NCBI RefSeq assembly: GCF_008973465.1
Contig: NZ_WBXN01000004.1
Coordinates: forward strand, 5,496,501 to 5,560,500
Source: Streptomyces sp. SS1-1
GTDB taxonomy: Bacteria > Actinomycetota > Actinomycetes > Streptomycetales > Streptomycetaceae
Length of the DNA stretch: 64,000 nucleotides
Reading direction: 5' to 3'
Below, piece by piece: positions 40,881 through 49,511 of this stretch. Numbering within the stretch: position 1 is the stretch's first letter; every line of letters begins with the position of its first letter. The position numbers were made by a program, and so were the translations under genes. The notes beneath the pieces were generated by a model. It saw only the letters and a list, made by a program, of their open reading frames with translations, did no database searches and had not been told where the DNA came from.

Positions 40881-43800
40881 GTGATCGCGATCTCCGACTT
40901 CCTGGAAGAGCTGCGCGCGGCCGGCGTACAACTCTGGCTCCAGAACGGCACGTTGCGTTACCGGCCGGCCGGCGCGCTCGGCAAGGAACACCTCGCCGTG
41001 CTCCGGGAGCGGCGCGACGAGGTGATCGCCACGATGCTCGGCGAACAGCCCCCGGCCCCGGCCACCCGCCCCGACGCCGTCCCGCTCTCCGACCAGCAGA
41101 AGGGGATGTGGTTCCTGGAGCAGATGGGTCTGCTCGGCGCGGCCTACAACCAGACGGCGCTGCACCGCATATCCGGCGACCTCGACGTGACGGCGCTGCG
41201 CTCCGCCGTCGCCGACATCATGCGGCGGCACGAGATCCTGCGGACCGCGTTCCCCGCCCGCGACGGGGCCGGCGTCCAGGTCGTGGACCCGCCCGGCGAC
41301 CCCCGCTTCACCTTCCTGGACGTGTCCGACCTGCCCGGGCCCGAGCAGCGGACCTGGCTGGAGGAACGCAAGCGGCTCTACGCCGAGCACCGGTTCGACA
41401 TCTCCGTCGCGCGGAACTTCCGCACCGAGCTGATCCGGCTCTCGCCGGCCGAGCACATCCTGGTCTTCCGCTCGTACCACCTCGTCCTCGACGGGCCGTC
41501 GCACGCCAACCTCTACCGGGAACTGCGCGCCCTCTACCGCGCGCACCGCACGGGCACCGACGCCGGGCTGCCCGAACTCCCGCTCCAGTACGCCGACTAC
41601 GCGCTGTGGCAGCACCAGCGGGACGGCGCCGAGACACAACGGCACATGGACTACTGGACACGGCGCCTGGCCGACGCCCCGCACACCCTCGACCTGCCCA
41701 CCGACCGGCCCCGCCCGGCCACCGCCGAACTCGACGGCGACACCGTCGAGGTGCCCGTCCCCGCCGACGTGGCCGACGGGCTGCGCCGGCTCGCGAGCCG
41801 GGAGGGCGCCACCCTCTTCATGGTGCTGCTGGCCGCCTTCCACACCCTGCTCCACCGCTGGAGCGGGCAGAGCGATGTCAGCGTGGGGATGATCCTCGAC
41901 GGACGGGAGCGCCCGGACATCGAGGCGAACATCGGCCACTTCGTCAACCCCGTCGTGCTCCGGGCCGACCTCGCCGGCCGGCCCACCTTCACCGAACTGC
42001 TCGGCCGTCTGCGCCCGAGGCTCCTGGAGGCCTACGAACACCGGCACGCGCCGTTCGACCGCCTGGTGGCCGAACTCCGGCCGCAGCGCGACCTTTCCGT
42101 GCAGCCCCTCTTCCAGGTCCTGTTCACCTACCTGCGGGCCGAACCGTTCGACATGCTCGACGGGCTGACCGTCACCCCGATCGAACCCGACGAGCGCAAG
42201 GCCATGTTCGACCTCACCCTCTTCGCCACCGACGAGGAGAGCGGCCGGCTGAGCGTCGGCCTCGAGTACCGGACCGCCCTGTTCGACCGGGCGACCGTGC
42301 GGCGCGTGGCCGGCTATCTGGTCACCCTGCTCGGCGCGGTGGCCCGCACCCCGGACACGCCGATCGACGATCTGCCGCTGATGTCCGACGGCCAGTGGAA
42401 GGAGGTCCTGGAGGACTGGAACGGCCCGCGCGCCGCGCACGAGGACCTCTGTCTGCACCAGATGGTCGAACGCCAGGCGGCCGCGGTCCCGGACGCCGTC
42501 GCCGCTGTCTTCGGGGATCAACAGCTGACGTACCGTCAACTCGACGGGCGGGCGAACGCGTTGGCCCACCGCCTGCGCGAGCACGGTGTGGGGCCCGACG
42601 AGCGGGTCGGCATCGCCCTGCCCCGCTCCCTCGACGTCCTGGTGGCCAACCTCGCCGTGCTGAAGGCGGGCGGCGCCTGTGTGCCCATCGACCCCACCTA
42701 TCCCGCCGCACGGCGGCGGCTCATCGCCGAGGACGCGCGGCTGCGCCTGCTGATCCGCCCGCCCGGCGGCGAACCCGGCGCCGACGGCGACGCACCGGAG
42801 CTGGAGGTGGGACCCGAGACCGCGGCCGAGGGCCCCGAGGACCTGACCGACCCCGCCCACATCGCCTGGGTGCTGTACACGTCCGGGTCCACCGGACGAC
42901 CCAAGGGCGTCGCCATGTCCCACCGGGCCCTGCTGAACCAGGTGCGCTGGCAGCTACGCCAGGGCCCGGGCGGGCGCGGACGCACCCTCCAGTGGGCGGC
43001 GCTCAGCTTCGACATCTTCTACCAGGAGATGCTGACCACGCTGGCCGCGGGCGACACCCTCGTGCTGGTGGAGGAAGAGGTGCGGCACGACTTCGAGCGG
43101 CTGCTCGACGTCGTCGACACCGAGCGCGTCGAGCGGATCTTCATGCCCTTCGTCGCCCTGCGGGGCATGGCCGAGCTGGCCGTGCGCCTGGACCGGTTCC
43201 CCCGTTCCCTGCGGGCGGTGCTCACCGCCGGCGAGCAGTTGCAGACGACGCCGGCGATCCGGGAGTTCTTCACCCGGCTGCCCGAGTGCGCCCTGTTCAA
43301 CCAGTACGGGCCGATCGAGGTCCACCTGGCCACCTCCCACCGGCTCGGCGACGACCCCGCGCGATGGCCGGCCCTGCCCCCGATCGGACGGCCCTTCGAC
43401 AACGTACGGGCCTATGTGCTCGACTCCGGCCTGCGCCCGGTGCCTCCGGGAGTGACCGGGGAACTGTTCGTGGGCGGCGCCGCCCTCGCACGCGGCTATC
43501 TGGGCCGGCCCGAGCTGACGGCGGAGCGGTTCCTGCCCGACCCGTTCGGCGACGGCGCCCGGATGTACCGCACCGGCGACCAGGTCCGCTGGAACGCCGC
43601 CGGGCAACTGGAGTTCGTCGGGCGGTTCGACGACCAGGTGAAGATCCGCGGGTTCCGCGTCGAGGTCGCCGAGATCGAGAGCGTCCTCGCCGGCCACCCC
43701 CAGGTGCTGGAGTGCGCCGTGGCCGCCCACCGGTACGGCGACGGGGACCGCCGGCTGGTCGCCTACGTCGTGTCCGACCCGGACCACCCGCCCGCCGCCG

Positions 43801-44201
43801 CCGACCTGCGCGCCTTCCTGGCCGACCGGCTGCCCGACTACATGGTCCCGCCGGTCTACCAGACCCTGGACGAACTGCCGCACACGCCGAGCGGGAAGCT
43901 GAGCCGGGCCCTGTTGCCCCGGCCGGACGACGCGACGGAATGGGCGGGCACCACCGCGTACGAACCCCCCGGCACCCCGCTGGAGGAGCGGATCGCCGCC
44001 ATCTGGACCGAGGTGCTCGGCGTGCCCAGGGTCGGCGTGCGGGACAACTTCTTCGAACTGGGCGGCCACTCGCTGCTGGCCGTCGCGATCGTCAACAGGA
44101 TCGCGGACGGGCTCGGACGCACGGTCCCGCTGCGCACGCTCTTCGAGGCCCCGACCGTGGCGGGCCTCGCCGCCCGCCTCGACGCACCGGAAGGAGCCTG
44201 A
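40881..44201 (+). CDS. NRPS3: docking-C-A-T elongation module
   Basis: 1106 residues. Residues 1-55 (ISDFLEELRAAGVQLWLQNG) match the TubC N-terminal docking domain, so it accepts a chain from another protein and is not the starter. The C domain (65-490) has SYHLVLDG (198-205), where the first His of HHxxxDG is Tyr but the catalytic second His is kept. The A domain (about 510-1000) has LYTSGSTGRPKGVAM, NQYGPIEVHLA, YRTGDQV and TPSGKLSRAL. By-eye pocket residues are D-I-Q-V-L-A-Q-L-A, unassigned. The T domain has ELGGHSLLAV (Ser1064). There is no epimerase and no TE. The simplest order is NRPS1, NRPS3, NRPS2. A terminator follows. Confidence 0.94.
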   Translation: MIAISDFLEELRAAGVQLWLQNGTLRYRPAGALGKEHLAVLRERRDEVIATMLGEQPPAPATRPDAVPLSDQQKGMWFLEQMGLLGAAYNQTALHRISGDLDVTALRSAVADIMRRHEILRTAFPARDGAGVQVVDPPGDPRFTFLDVSDLPGPEQRTWLEERKRLYAEHRFDISVARNFRTELIRLSPAEHILVFRSYHLVLDGPSHANLYRELRALYRAHRTGTDAGLPELPLQYADYALWQHQRDGAETQRHMDYWTRRLADAPHTLDLPTDRPRPATAELDGDTVEVPVPADVADGLRRLASREGATLFMVLLAAFHTLLHRWSGQSDVSVGMILDGRERPDIEANIGHFVNPVVLRADLAGRPTFTELLGRLRPRLLEAYEHRHAPFDRLVAELRPQRDLSVQPLFQVLFTYLRAEPFDMLDGLTVTPIEPDERKAMFDLTLFATDEESGRLSVGLEYRTALFDRATVRRVAGYLVTLLGAVARTPDTPIDDLPLMSDGQWKEVLEDWNGPRAAHEDLCLHQMVERQAAAVPDAVAAVFGDQQLTYRQLDGRANALAHRLREHGVGPDERVGIALPRSLDVLVANLAVLKAGGACVPIDPTYPAARRRLIAEDARLRLLIRPPGGEPGADGDAPELEVGPETAAEGPEDLTDPAHIAWVLYTSGSTGRPKGVAMSHRALLNQVRWQLRQGPGGRGRTLQWAALSFDIFYQEMLTTLAAGDTLVLVEEEVRHDFERLLDVVDTERVERIFMPFVALRGMAELAVRLDRFPRSLRAVLTAGEQLQTTPAIREFFTRLPECALFNQYGPIEVHLATSHRLGDDPARWPALPPIGRPFDNVRAYVLDSGLRPVPPGVTGELFVGGAALARGYLGRPELTAERFLPDPFGDGARMYRTGDQVRWNAAGQLEFVGRFDDQVKIRGFRVEVAEIESVLAGHPQVLECAVAAHRYGDGDRRLVAYVVSDPDHPPAAADLRAFLADRLPDYMVPPVYQTLDELPHTPSGKLSRALLPRPDDATEWAGTTAYEPPGTPLEERIAAIWTEVLGVPRVGVRDNFFELGGHSLLAVAIVNRIADGLGRTVPLRTLFEAPTVAGLAARLDAPEGA

Positions 44202-44250
44202 CCGGCCCCCAGGGGGTCTCGTGGGCCGCCACGGCGGCCCGCGCACGGTG

Positions 44251-44281
44251 AGGGGCCGGTGCCCGACGGACACCGGCCCCT
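44251..44281. terminator. Bidirectional terminator, 11-bp stem
   Basis: AGGGGCCGGTG (44251-44261), 9-base loop, exact complement at 44271-44281. It lies between the convergent NRPS3 and StrR-type genes. Confidence 0.75.
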
Positions 44282-44298
44282 GAGCGTGTGCCGCGCCC

Positions 44299-45339
44299 TC
44301 AGCCGGACATCCCGCCGGCGGCCGTGCTGCCGTACTCGTCCTCCAGCCCCATCGCCAGCTGGATCCACGCCGCCGCGCACGACCGTGCCAGCGACCCGAG
44401 GTTGAGCCGGGAGTGCGGCGGGATGTGACTGAGCGACAGCGGTATCTCGTCGGGCACCAGCACCCGCGGGCCGAGCCAGCGCAGCAGCATCCGGCCCGAC
44501 TCGGTGTACCGCAGCGACGGATCGCGCTGGATGGTGTCCAGCAGCGCACGCAGCTCGGCCGACGGGTCCGCCTCCGGCAGCTTCACCGTCATCTGCCGCT
44601 CCGCCTCCCGCTCGCCCCGGTCCGGACGGGTGCGCCGGTCCAGCACCGGGTCCTCGCCGGCCCGCAGCCGCGCCCGCACACTGCGCGCCGTCTCCACCGA
44701 GATGCCGGCCTCCTGCGCGATGCGGCGCAGGGTCGCGTCCGGATGCTCCGCGATCAGCTGCGCGGCGGCCCGCCGGCCCGCGGCCCCGTTGATCGGCCGC
44801 AGCCGCCCGTCCCGGCCGATGCGCGCCTCCACCTGAGGGCTGCCCATCCCACGGCGCAACGAGCCGACGGTCTTCGCGGCGAGCCCGGACGTGAACGCGA
44901 TCGACCGGTCGGACAGCTGCGGATGGCTGCGGATGATGCGCATCGCGGCGGCCCGCCGGTCCGCGAGCGTCAGCGGCATGCCGTGCGAGACGTTCAGCCG
45001 GACGGCGAGCAGAAAGGCCTCGTGGTCGTCCCCGTCGAACAGCCGCGCCTGGATCTCCCGGTCCCCGCGCAGCCGGGCGGCGGTGACCCGGTGCATCCCG
45101 TCGACGACCCGCATCGTCGCGCGGTGCACCACGATCGGCGGCAGCTCCGCCTCCACGTCCGCCATCGCTCTCGCGTGTGCCATGTCCACCCCCGCCGATC
45201 GCGGCGAGTCACCTTCGCGGATCGCCGACAGGGGCAGGGACACGACAGCGTCTTCAGGGTCCGAGAGCGTCGGCGTGCACGGCTGCGCACCGGTTGCGGA
45301 CCCGGCGTCGAGTGAGGTTCTGGAGGTGTTGACCGGCAC
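44299..45339 (-). CDS. StrR-family ParB-like transcriptional activator
   Basis: A protein of about 346 residues. A ParB/Srx-like N-terminal domain (SLPLSAIREGDSPRSAG, LPPIVVHRATMRVVDGMHRV, GDREIQARLFDGDDHEAFLL) is followed by a helix-turn-helix region (IAFTSGLAAKTVGSLRRG and LRRIAQEAGISVETARSVRA). This is the StrR/NovG/Tei15 family of cluster-specific activators, which bind GTTCRACTG-N11-CRGTYGAAC. Three such sites occur in this cluster. I choose the GTG at 45339 with GGAGTTGAG about 8 bases upstream. The frame is open to a GTG at 45390, where GGAG is only 3 bases away. It may share a transcript with the upstream transferase gene. Confidence 0.88.
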   Translation of the reverse strand: MPVNTSRTSLDAGSATGAQPCTPTLSDPEDAVVSLPLSAIREGDSPRSAGVDMAHARAMADVEAELPPIVVHRATMRVVDGMHRVTAARLRGDREIQARLFDGDDHEAFLLAVRLNVSHGMPLTLADRRAAAMRIIRSHPQLSDRSIAFTSGLAAKTVGSLRRGMGSPQVEARIGRDGRLRPINGAAGRRAAAQLIAEHPDATLRRIAQEAGISVETARSVRARLRAGEDPVLDRRTRPDRGEREAERQMTVKLPEADPSAELRALLDTIQRDPSLRYTESGRMLLRWLGPRVLVPDEIPLSLSHIPPHSRLNLGSLARSCAAAWIQLAMGLEDEYGSTAAGGMSG

Positions 45340-45439
45340 TGGCTCAACTCCGTTTCTTGTCACGGCCTCGATGGTCGAACGAAGACACACGGTCTCCGGT
45401 CATCCTGGACACCGGGCCGGACGCGCGGCACTCACTTGT

Positions 45440-46210
45440 TTAGGGGGCAACGCCCGCCGCATCGGACGTACGGAGGAATCCCAGCCGCCGCGCCGGCTGG
45501 ACACCGCGGGCCAGCGGCACGCGGTCACCGCCCGCGGCGAGCGCCGCGAGGAACGTGCGGCGGGGCACCGGCCGCGCACCCAGCCGCCGGCTGCGCTCGC
45601 TGTCCCACTCGACGTCCAGCATGGTCACGCCCGCACCGGTGAGCCGGTGCTCCATGTCGAGCAGCGCCACCTTCGAGGCGTTGTCGCGCCGGTGGAAACA
45701 GGTGTCCAGGACGAACACCTCCCCGGTACCGATGCCGATGGCACCCCCCACCAGCTCCTCGCCCTCCCACACCTCGACGCTGTGCGCCCACCCCTGCTCG
45801 TGCAGGGCCACCATGCACGCGCACAGCTCGGTGGTCAGCCACTCGGGGGTGCGGTCCCGGCGGCACTCGGCGAGCACCCGGGCGAACTCCTGGTTCGCGG
45901 TGGTCGTCCACGCCAGCCGGTTGCGCAACAGCCTCATGAGGCTGCGCTGCTTGGTCAACCCGCCGTACGGGATGACCGGACGCGGGTCGGGCGACCACCA
46001 GACCAGCTCGTACGGATCGGGCAGGGGGGAGTCCAGCACCACGGTGGCCCCGGCGTCGACGGACTCCTCGTACAGCGCGTGGTTCGCCTCGATGTGCGCG
46101 GGCGTCGCCGCGTGCATCGGGAAGAGCCCGTGCCGGTAGCCACCGAGGACGGTGGCCGCATCGAGGCGCCCGCCGATCGCGACGGGCACGTCGGCCGGGG
46201 CACTATCCAT
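45440..46210 (-). CDS. Leucyl/phenylalanyl-tRNA-protein transferase (Aat) homologue
   Basis: A 256-residue protein of the GNAT-like Aat family: GGYRHGLFPMHA, LVWWSPDPRPVIPYG, EVWEGEELVGGAIGIGTGEV and DTCFHRRDNASKVALLDME are the family blocks. Housekeeping Aat moves Leu or Phe from tRNA to N-terminal Arg/Lys of proteins for N-degron decay. Inside a peptide cluster a paralogue may instead use aminoacyl-tRNA to acylate a biosynthetic amine. This role is inferred. The ATG at 46210 has GGGACGGA upstream; a GTG at 46249 is possible. It is divergent from the type II thioesterase with 83 bp between. Confidence 0.82.
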   Translation of the reverse strand: MDSAPADVPVAIGGRLDAATVLGGYRHGLFPMHAATPAHIEANHALYEESVDAGATVVLDSPLPDPYELVWWSPDPRPVIPYGGLTKQRSLMRLLRNRLAWTTTANQEFARVLAECRRDRTPEWLTTELCACMVALHEQGWAHSVEVWEGEELVGGAIGIGTGEVFVLDTCFHRRDNASKVALLDMEHRLTGAGVTMLDVEWDSERSRRLGARPVPRRTFLAALAAGGDRVPLARGVQPARRLGFLRTSDAAGVAP

Positions 46211-46293
46211 CGCAAGTCCGTCCCAGATACATCCCTCGCAAAGAAGCACACCCGGATTCTGGCCTCAGACGCGCGAGCGACGGGAGTCCCACG

Positions 46294-47085
46294 ATGACCA
46301 CACCCACGACATCGGACACCACCGGCGCGGCCGCGCGCTGGCTGCGCCGGCCCCGGCCGCGCCGGGACCCGTCCGTCCGGCTGGTCTGTCTGCCGCACGC
46401 CGGCGGCACCGCCAGCGCCTACGCCCCCTGGATCGCCCGGCTGCCGACCGGCGCCGAGCTGATCGGCGTGCAGTACCCCGGCCGCCACGACCGTCTGGCG
46501 GAGCCGCTGATGACGTCCGTCGTGGAGATCGCCGACGCGGTGGCCCCGGCTCTCGCCCCCTACACCGACCGGCCGATGTTCCTGTTCGGGCACAGCATGG
46601 GCAGCCTCGTCGCCTACGAGCTCGCCGTCCGCCTGGAGGCCGCCCCCGGCCCCGGACCGGCCGGACTCTTCGTCTCCGGCCAGTACGCCCCCCACCGCTG
46701 CGCACCGCCCGAGGAGACGCTCGACGACGCCACCGTCGAACGGGAGGCGCGCGCGTCCGGGTGGACCGATCCGGCCGTGTTCGACCACCCCGAACTGCGC
46801 GAGCTGGTGCTGCCCGCGCTGCTCGCCGACGTACGGGCGTCGATGACCTACCACCCGGCCGACCCGGTGCGGCTGCGCGCCCCGATCGCCGCCTACGGCG
46901 GACGCGGCGACGCCGAGGACGTGCCCGCTGAGCTGGCCGCCTGGGGGGAGCTGACCTCCGGCCGCGCCGTGTGGCGGGTCTTCGAGGGCGACCACTTCTA
47001 CCTCCGCGCCCAGGAGGCCGAGCTGGTTGCCGACATCGTCGCGCGGATGTCTGACTGGGGAGAGGCACCAGTTGGACATCGCTGA
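46294..47085 (+). CDS. Type II thioesterase
   Basis: A 263-residue alpha/beta hydrolase of the external (editing) thioesterase class: VRLVCLPHAGGTASAYAPW, GVQYPGRHDRLAEPL, nucleophile MFLFGHSMGSLVAYELAVRL and catalytic His in FEGDHFYLRAQ. It removes misprimed or stalled acyl groups from carrier proteins of the NRPS. The ATG has GGGAG upstream. The 3' end contains a StrR-type operator (47049-47077) for the downstream desaturase and ATP-grasp genes, so the downstream pair may have its own promoter in addition to read-through. Confidence 0.92.
   Translation: MTTPTTSDTTGAAARWLRRPRPRRDPSVRLVCLPHAGGTASAYAPWIARLPTGAELIGVQYPGRHDRLAEPLMTSVVEIADAVAPALAPYTDRPMFLFGHSMGSLVAYELAVRLEAAPGPGPAGLFVSGQYAPHRCAPPEETLDDATVEREARASGWTDPAVFDHPELRELVLPALLADVRASMTYHPADPVRLRAPIAAYGGRGDAEDVPAELAAWGELTSGRAVWRVFEGDHFYLRAQEAELVADIVARMSDWGEAPVGHR
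47049..47077 (+). promoter_or_regulatory. StrR/NovG-type operator inside the thioesterase 3' end
   Basis: GTCTGACTG - 11 bp - CAGTTGGAC, 15 of 18 matches to the StrR/NovG pattern. It is almost identical to the NRPS1 site (one base differs in the distal half; the proximal half is the same). It points toward the desaturase gene. Confidence 0.62.
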
Positions 47086-47101
47086 GTGGGGAGACGGACT
47101 C

Positions 47102-48112
47102 GTGGCCGAATCTGATGTAGCCGAGCGGTACCGCTTCGCGCCGGACATCGTGGCCGCTGTCCGGGCAGTGTCCAGACCGGACAACTGGCACGGCCCGCTG
47201 GAGGCCGTCACGCACTGGGCGTGGATCGCGTTCTGGTGCACCGCCTCGGTGCTGTCGTGGCAGCACACGCCCTGGTGGCTGGCGCTGCCCGTGTACCTCG
47301 TGGCGGTGTTCTTCATCGGCGGGCGGCAGCGCGGCATCGCCGGGATGCTGCACATGGCCACCCACCGCGTCTTCATGGCCGACCACCGGATCGGCAGCGT
47401 CATCGGGGCGGCCCTCGGCGGCTACCCCGTGCTGCAGAGCTTCACCGGCTACCGGGCCTCCCACCTCGGCGAGCACCACGGACGTCTGGGCGACCCCGAC
47501 CGCGACCCCGACTACCGGCAGTACCAGGACAACGCGCTGTGCGGGGACGACCTCAACCGCAGGGCGCTGCGCCGGTACCTGTACCGGATCGTCACCCCGA
47601 AGGCGACCGCCTCGTACGTGCTGTACCTGCTGCGGCACCGCATCGTGGCGGCGGGGGAGCGGCCGGCCGAACGGGCCCTGCGCGTGGTGCTGCTGGCGGC
47701 CGTCATCGCGTGGGCGGTGATCGGCGGCTGGTGGCCGTGGCTGGTGCTGCTCTGGTTCGTCCCGCTCGTCACCACGCAGGTCTGGATCGGCGCGGTCGCC
47801 GAGCTGATGGAGCACTTCCCGCTCATCGAGACCGCGCCCCGCGTCGACATCTACATGTCCTGGAACCGGGTCTACGGCCGGGGCACCCGCTTCCTGCTCG
47901 GGGAGATCGACGGCGAGGGCTTCCACCTGGTCCACCACCTCTTCCCCCGCACGCCCATGTGGCGGCTGCGCGAGGTCGACGCGATCCTCCGGCGGGACCC
48001 GGTGTACGCGGCGCTGCCGCGGCTCGGCGGGGCGCTCGGCGGGCTCGGGGAGATCTACCGGTCCCTGCCCGTGCGCCGCGAGCAGGGCGACGCGCTGCGG
48101 GCCGCCGCATGA
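47102..48112 (+). CDS. Membrane fatty-acid-desaturase-fold diiron oxygenase (copy 1)
   Basis: About 336 residues. Four membrane helices (HWAWIAFWCTASVLSW, LPVYLVAVFFIGGRQRGIA, VVLLAAVIAWAVIGGWWPWL, LVLLWFVPLVTTQVWIGAVA) carry the three histidine clusters HMATHR, HLGEHHG and HLVHHLF. These hold a diiron centre for desaturation or hydroxylation at the membrane. In a peptide cluster it may hydroxylate or desaturate an amino acid or acyl group. The start is uncertain: the GTG at 47102 has GGGGAG 8 bases upstream, while the TTG at 47072 would lie inside the operator. The stop overlaps the ATP-grasp ATG. Confidence 0.85.
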   Translation: MAESDVAERYRFAPDIVAAVRAVSRPDNWHGPLEAVTHWAWIAFWCTASVLSWQHTPWWLALPVYLVAVFFIGGRQRGIAGMLHMATHRVFMADHRIGSVIGAALGGYPVLQSFTGYRASHLGEHHGRLGDPDRDPDYRQYQDNALCGDDLNRRALRRYLYRIVTPKATASYVLYLLRHRIVAAGERPAERALRVVLLAAVIAWAVIGGWWPWLVLLWFVPLVTTQVWIGAVAELMEHFPLIETAPRVDIYMSWNRVYGRGTRFLLGEIDGEGFHLVHHLFPRTPMWRLREVDAILRRDPVYAALPRLGGALGGLGEIYRSLPVRREQGDALRAAA

Positions 48113-49341
48113 GCGAGCCGGTGATCGTCGTCTACACGTCCGGCTCCGCCTCGCCGCTCGAACTGGCCGCCGACGCCGACGGGTTCGACCTGCTGTTCGC
48201 CGTACCCGTCGACACGGTGCCGGACGCGCTCGTGGACGTGCTGGGTGCCGTCGGGGAGGTCGTCGACGTGACCGACGAGGCGGCGGGCGCGGTGGCGCTC
48301 GCCGCCCGGGGCCCGGGCGGCATCGTCGCCTTCTCCGACCAGGACCTGCCGCTCGCGGCACGGCTGGCCCGGCGGCTCGGACTGCGCTACCACGCCCAGG
48401 ACACGGTGGACGCCGCCACCGACAAGCACCTCCAGCGGCAGCGGCTGCGCGACGCCGGCCTGCGCGTACCGCGCTTCAGACTGCTGACGGGACCGCGGGA
48501 GGCCACGCGGGCGCTCGCCGAGGTGGGCGCCCCGGCGGTGCTCAAGCCCGTCAGGGGCGCGGCCAGCCGCCAGACCTACCGCCTCGACGGCCCGGACGAC
48601 GCCCTGCGGCACGCCTCCCACGTCTTCGCCTCCGGGGCCACCGACCCCTTCGTCATCGAGGAGATGCTGGTGGGCTCCCCCTCGGTGGCCGGCCCCGGCC
48701 TCGGCGACTACGTGTCGGTCGAGGTGCTGCTGTGGCGGGGCACGGTCGTGTGCCAGGTCCTCAACTCACGGCTGCCGCTGCTGGAGCCCTTCCGGGAGCA
48801 GGGCTTCCTCATGCCCGGGCTGCTCCCCGCGGACGTCGAGGCGGAGGCGCACCGCGTCAGCGCCGACGCCTGCCACGCCCTCGGCATCGAGGACGGATGG
48901 GCGGACGTCGAGCTGAAGCTGACCGCCGACGGGCCCGTGGTGATCGAGGTGAACGCCCGCCTCGGCGGGTACGTCGCCACCCTCCTGCACCGGTCGTACG
49001 GCCTGGAGGCGGTCCGGCTGGCGTTCGAGGTGGCCGTCGGCCGCGAGCCCTCGGCGCCCCTCGGAGAGCCCTCGGCGGCCGCCTACTGCTACCAGATCCT
49101 GCCGCCGGTGGGGGCCTCGCGGCTGACCTCGTGGGGCGGGTTCGCCGGCCTCACCGAGCGCCCGGACGTCCTCTCGGTCGTCCTGACGGCGGAGCCCGGC
49201 GACCGCGTCGACTGGCGGCTGGGCAGCCTCGGCACGCTCGGCGTGGTGGAGGGCGTCACCGAGCGCCCCGAGGACGTGCTGACCGCCGTGCGCGCCATCG
49301 AGCGCGCCCTCGCCGAACAGGTCGTCTTCAGCCCCGCGTGA
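48109..49341 (+). CDS. ATP-grasp ligase
   Basis: A 410-residue ATP-grasp protein. The N-terminal Rossmann-like part (VIVVYTSGSASPLELAADA) is followed by DKHLQRQRLRDAGLRVPRF, ATP-binding APAVLKPVRGAASRQTYRL, EEMLVGSPSVAG, then the Mg2+/ATP residues WADVELKLTADGPVVIEVNA and NARLGGYVATLLHRSYGL. It resembles carboxylate-amine ligases that couple amino acids through an acyl phosphate. It may add an amino acid outside the NRPS or amidate the product. It is coupled to the desaturase gene by an ATGA overlap. Its 3' end overlaps the convergent 47-aa gene by 14 bases. Confidence 0.88.
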   Translation: MSEPVIVVYTSGSASPLELAADADGFDLLFAVPVDTVPDALVDVLGAVGEVVDVTDEAAGAVALAARGPGGIVAFSDQDLPLAARLARRLGLRYHAQDTVDAATDKHLQRQRLRDAGLRVPRFRLLTGPREATRALAEVGAPAVLKPVRGAASRQTYRLDGPDDALRHASHVFASGATDPFVIEEMLVGSPSVAGPGLGDYVSVEVLLWRGTVVCQVLNSRLPLLEPFREQGFLMPGLLPADVEAEAHRVSADACHALGIEDGWADVELKLTADGPVVIEVNARLGGYVATLLHRSYGLEAVRLAFEVAVGREPSAPLGEPSAAAYCYQILPPVGASRLTSWGGFAGLTERPDVLSVVLTAEPGDRVDWRLGSLGTLGVVEGVTERPEDVLTAVRAIERALAEQVVFSPA

Positions 49342-49471
49342 GGGGCTTGTGCCAGTAGCTCTCCCGGCGCCGCGACCACGAGCGGCGCATCGGGTCGCGC
49401 ACCACGCGCAGCACCAGGCCCACGGGGACGACGATCAGGACGTACACGACGGTCAGCAGCACGTTGCGCAT
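49328..49471 (-). CDS. 47-aa membrane peptide downstream of carbamoyltransferase
   Basis: The complement encodes MRNVLLTVVYVLIVVPVGLV followed by a basic, aromatic tail (RRSWSRRRESYWHKPLTRG). That gives one membrane helix (about 4-23) with a positive cytoplasmic tail. GGAAGGG lies 5 bases before the ATG and it follows the carbamoyltransferase stop by 40 bases on the same strand. Small membrane proteins of this type (SxtJ/DUF5989-like) often accompany NodU/CmcH-type carbamoyltransferases, perhaps anchoring them. I infer a similar role here. Confidence 0.7.
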   Translation of the reverse strand: MRNVLLTVVYVLIVVPVGLVLRVVRDPMRRSWSRRRESYWHKPLTRG

Positions 49472-49511
49472 CGGGAACCCTTCCGTTCGGGTCGGCGGGG
49501 CAAAGACGGGG

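Noticed and set aside
40383..42923. 846-codon minus-strand frame opposite the antiporter, MbtH and NRPS3
   Set aside because: Crosses three real genes, biased composition, no ribosome site or motif.
47072..48112. TTG at 47072 as start of the first desaturase
   Set aside because: It has a good ribosome site but lies inside the StrR-type operator and overlaps the thioesterase gene. The GTG at 47102 is preferred, though not proved.
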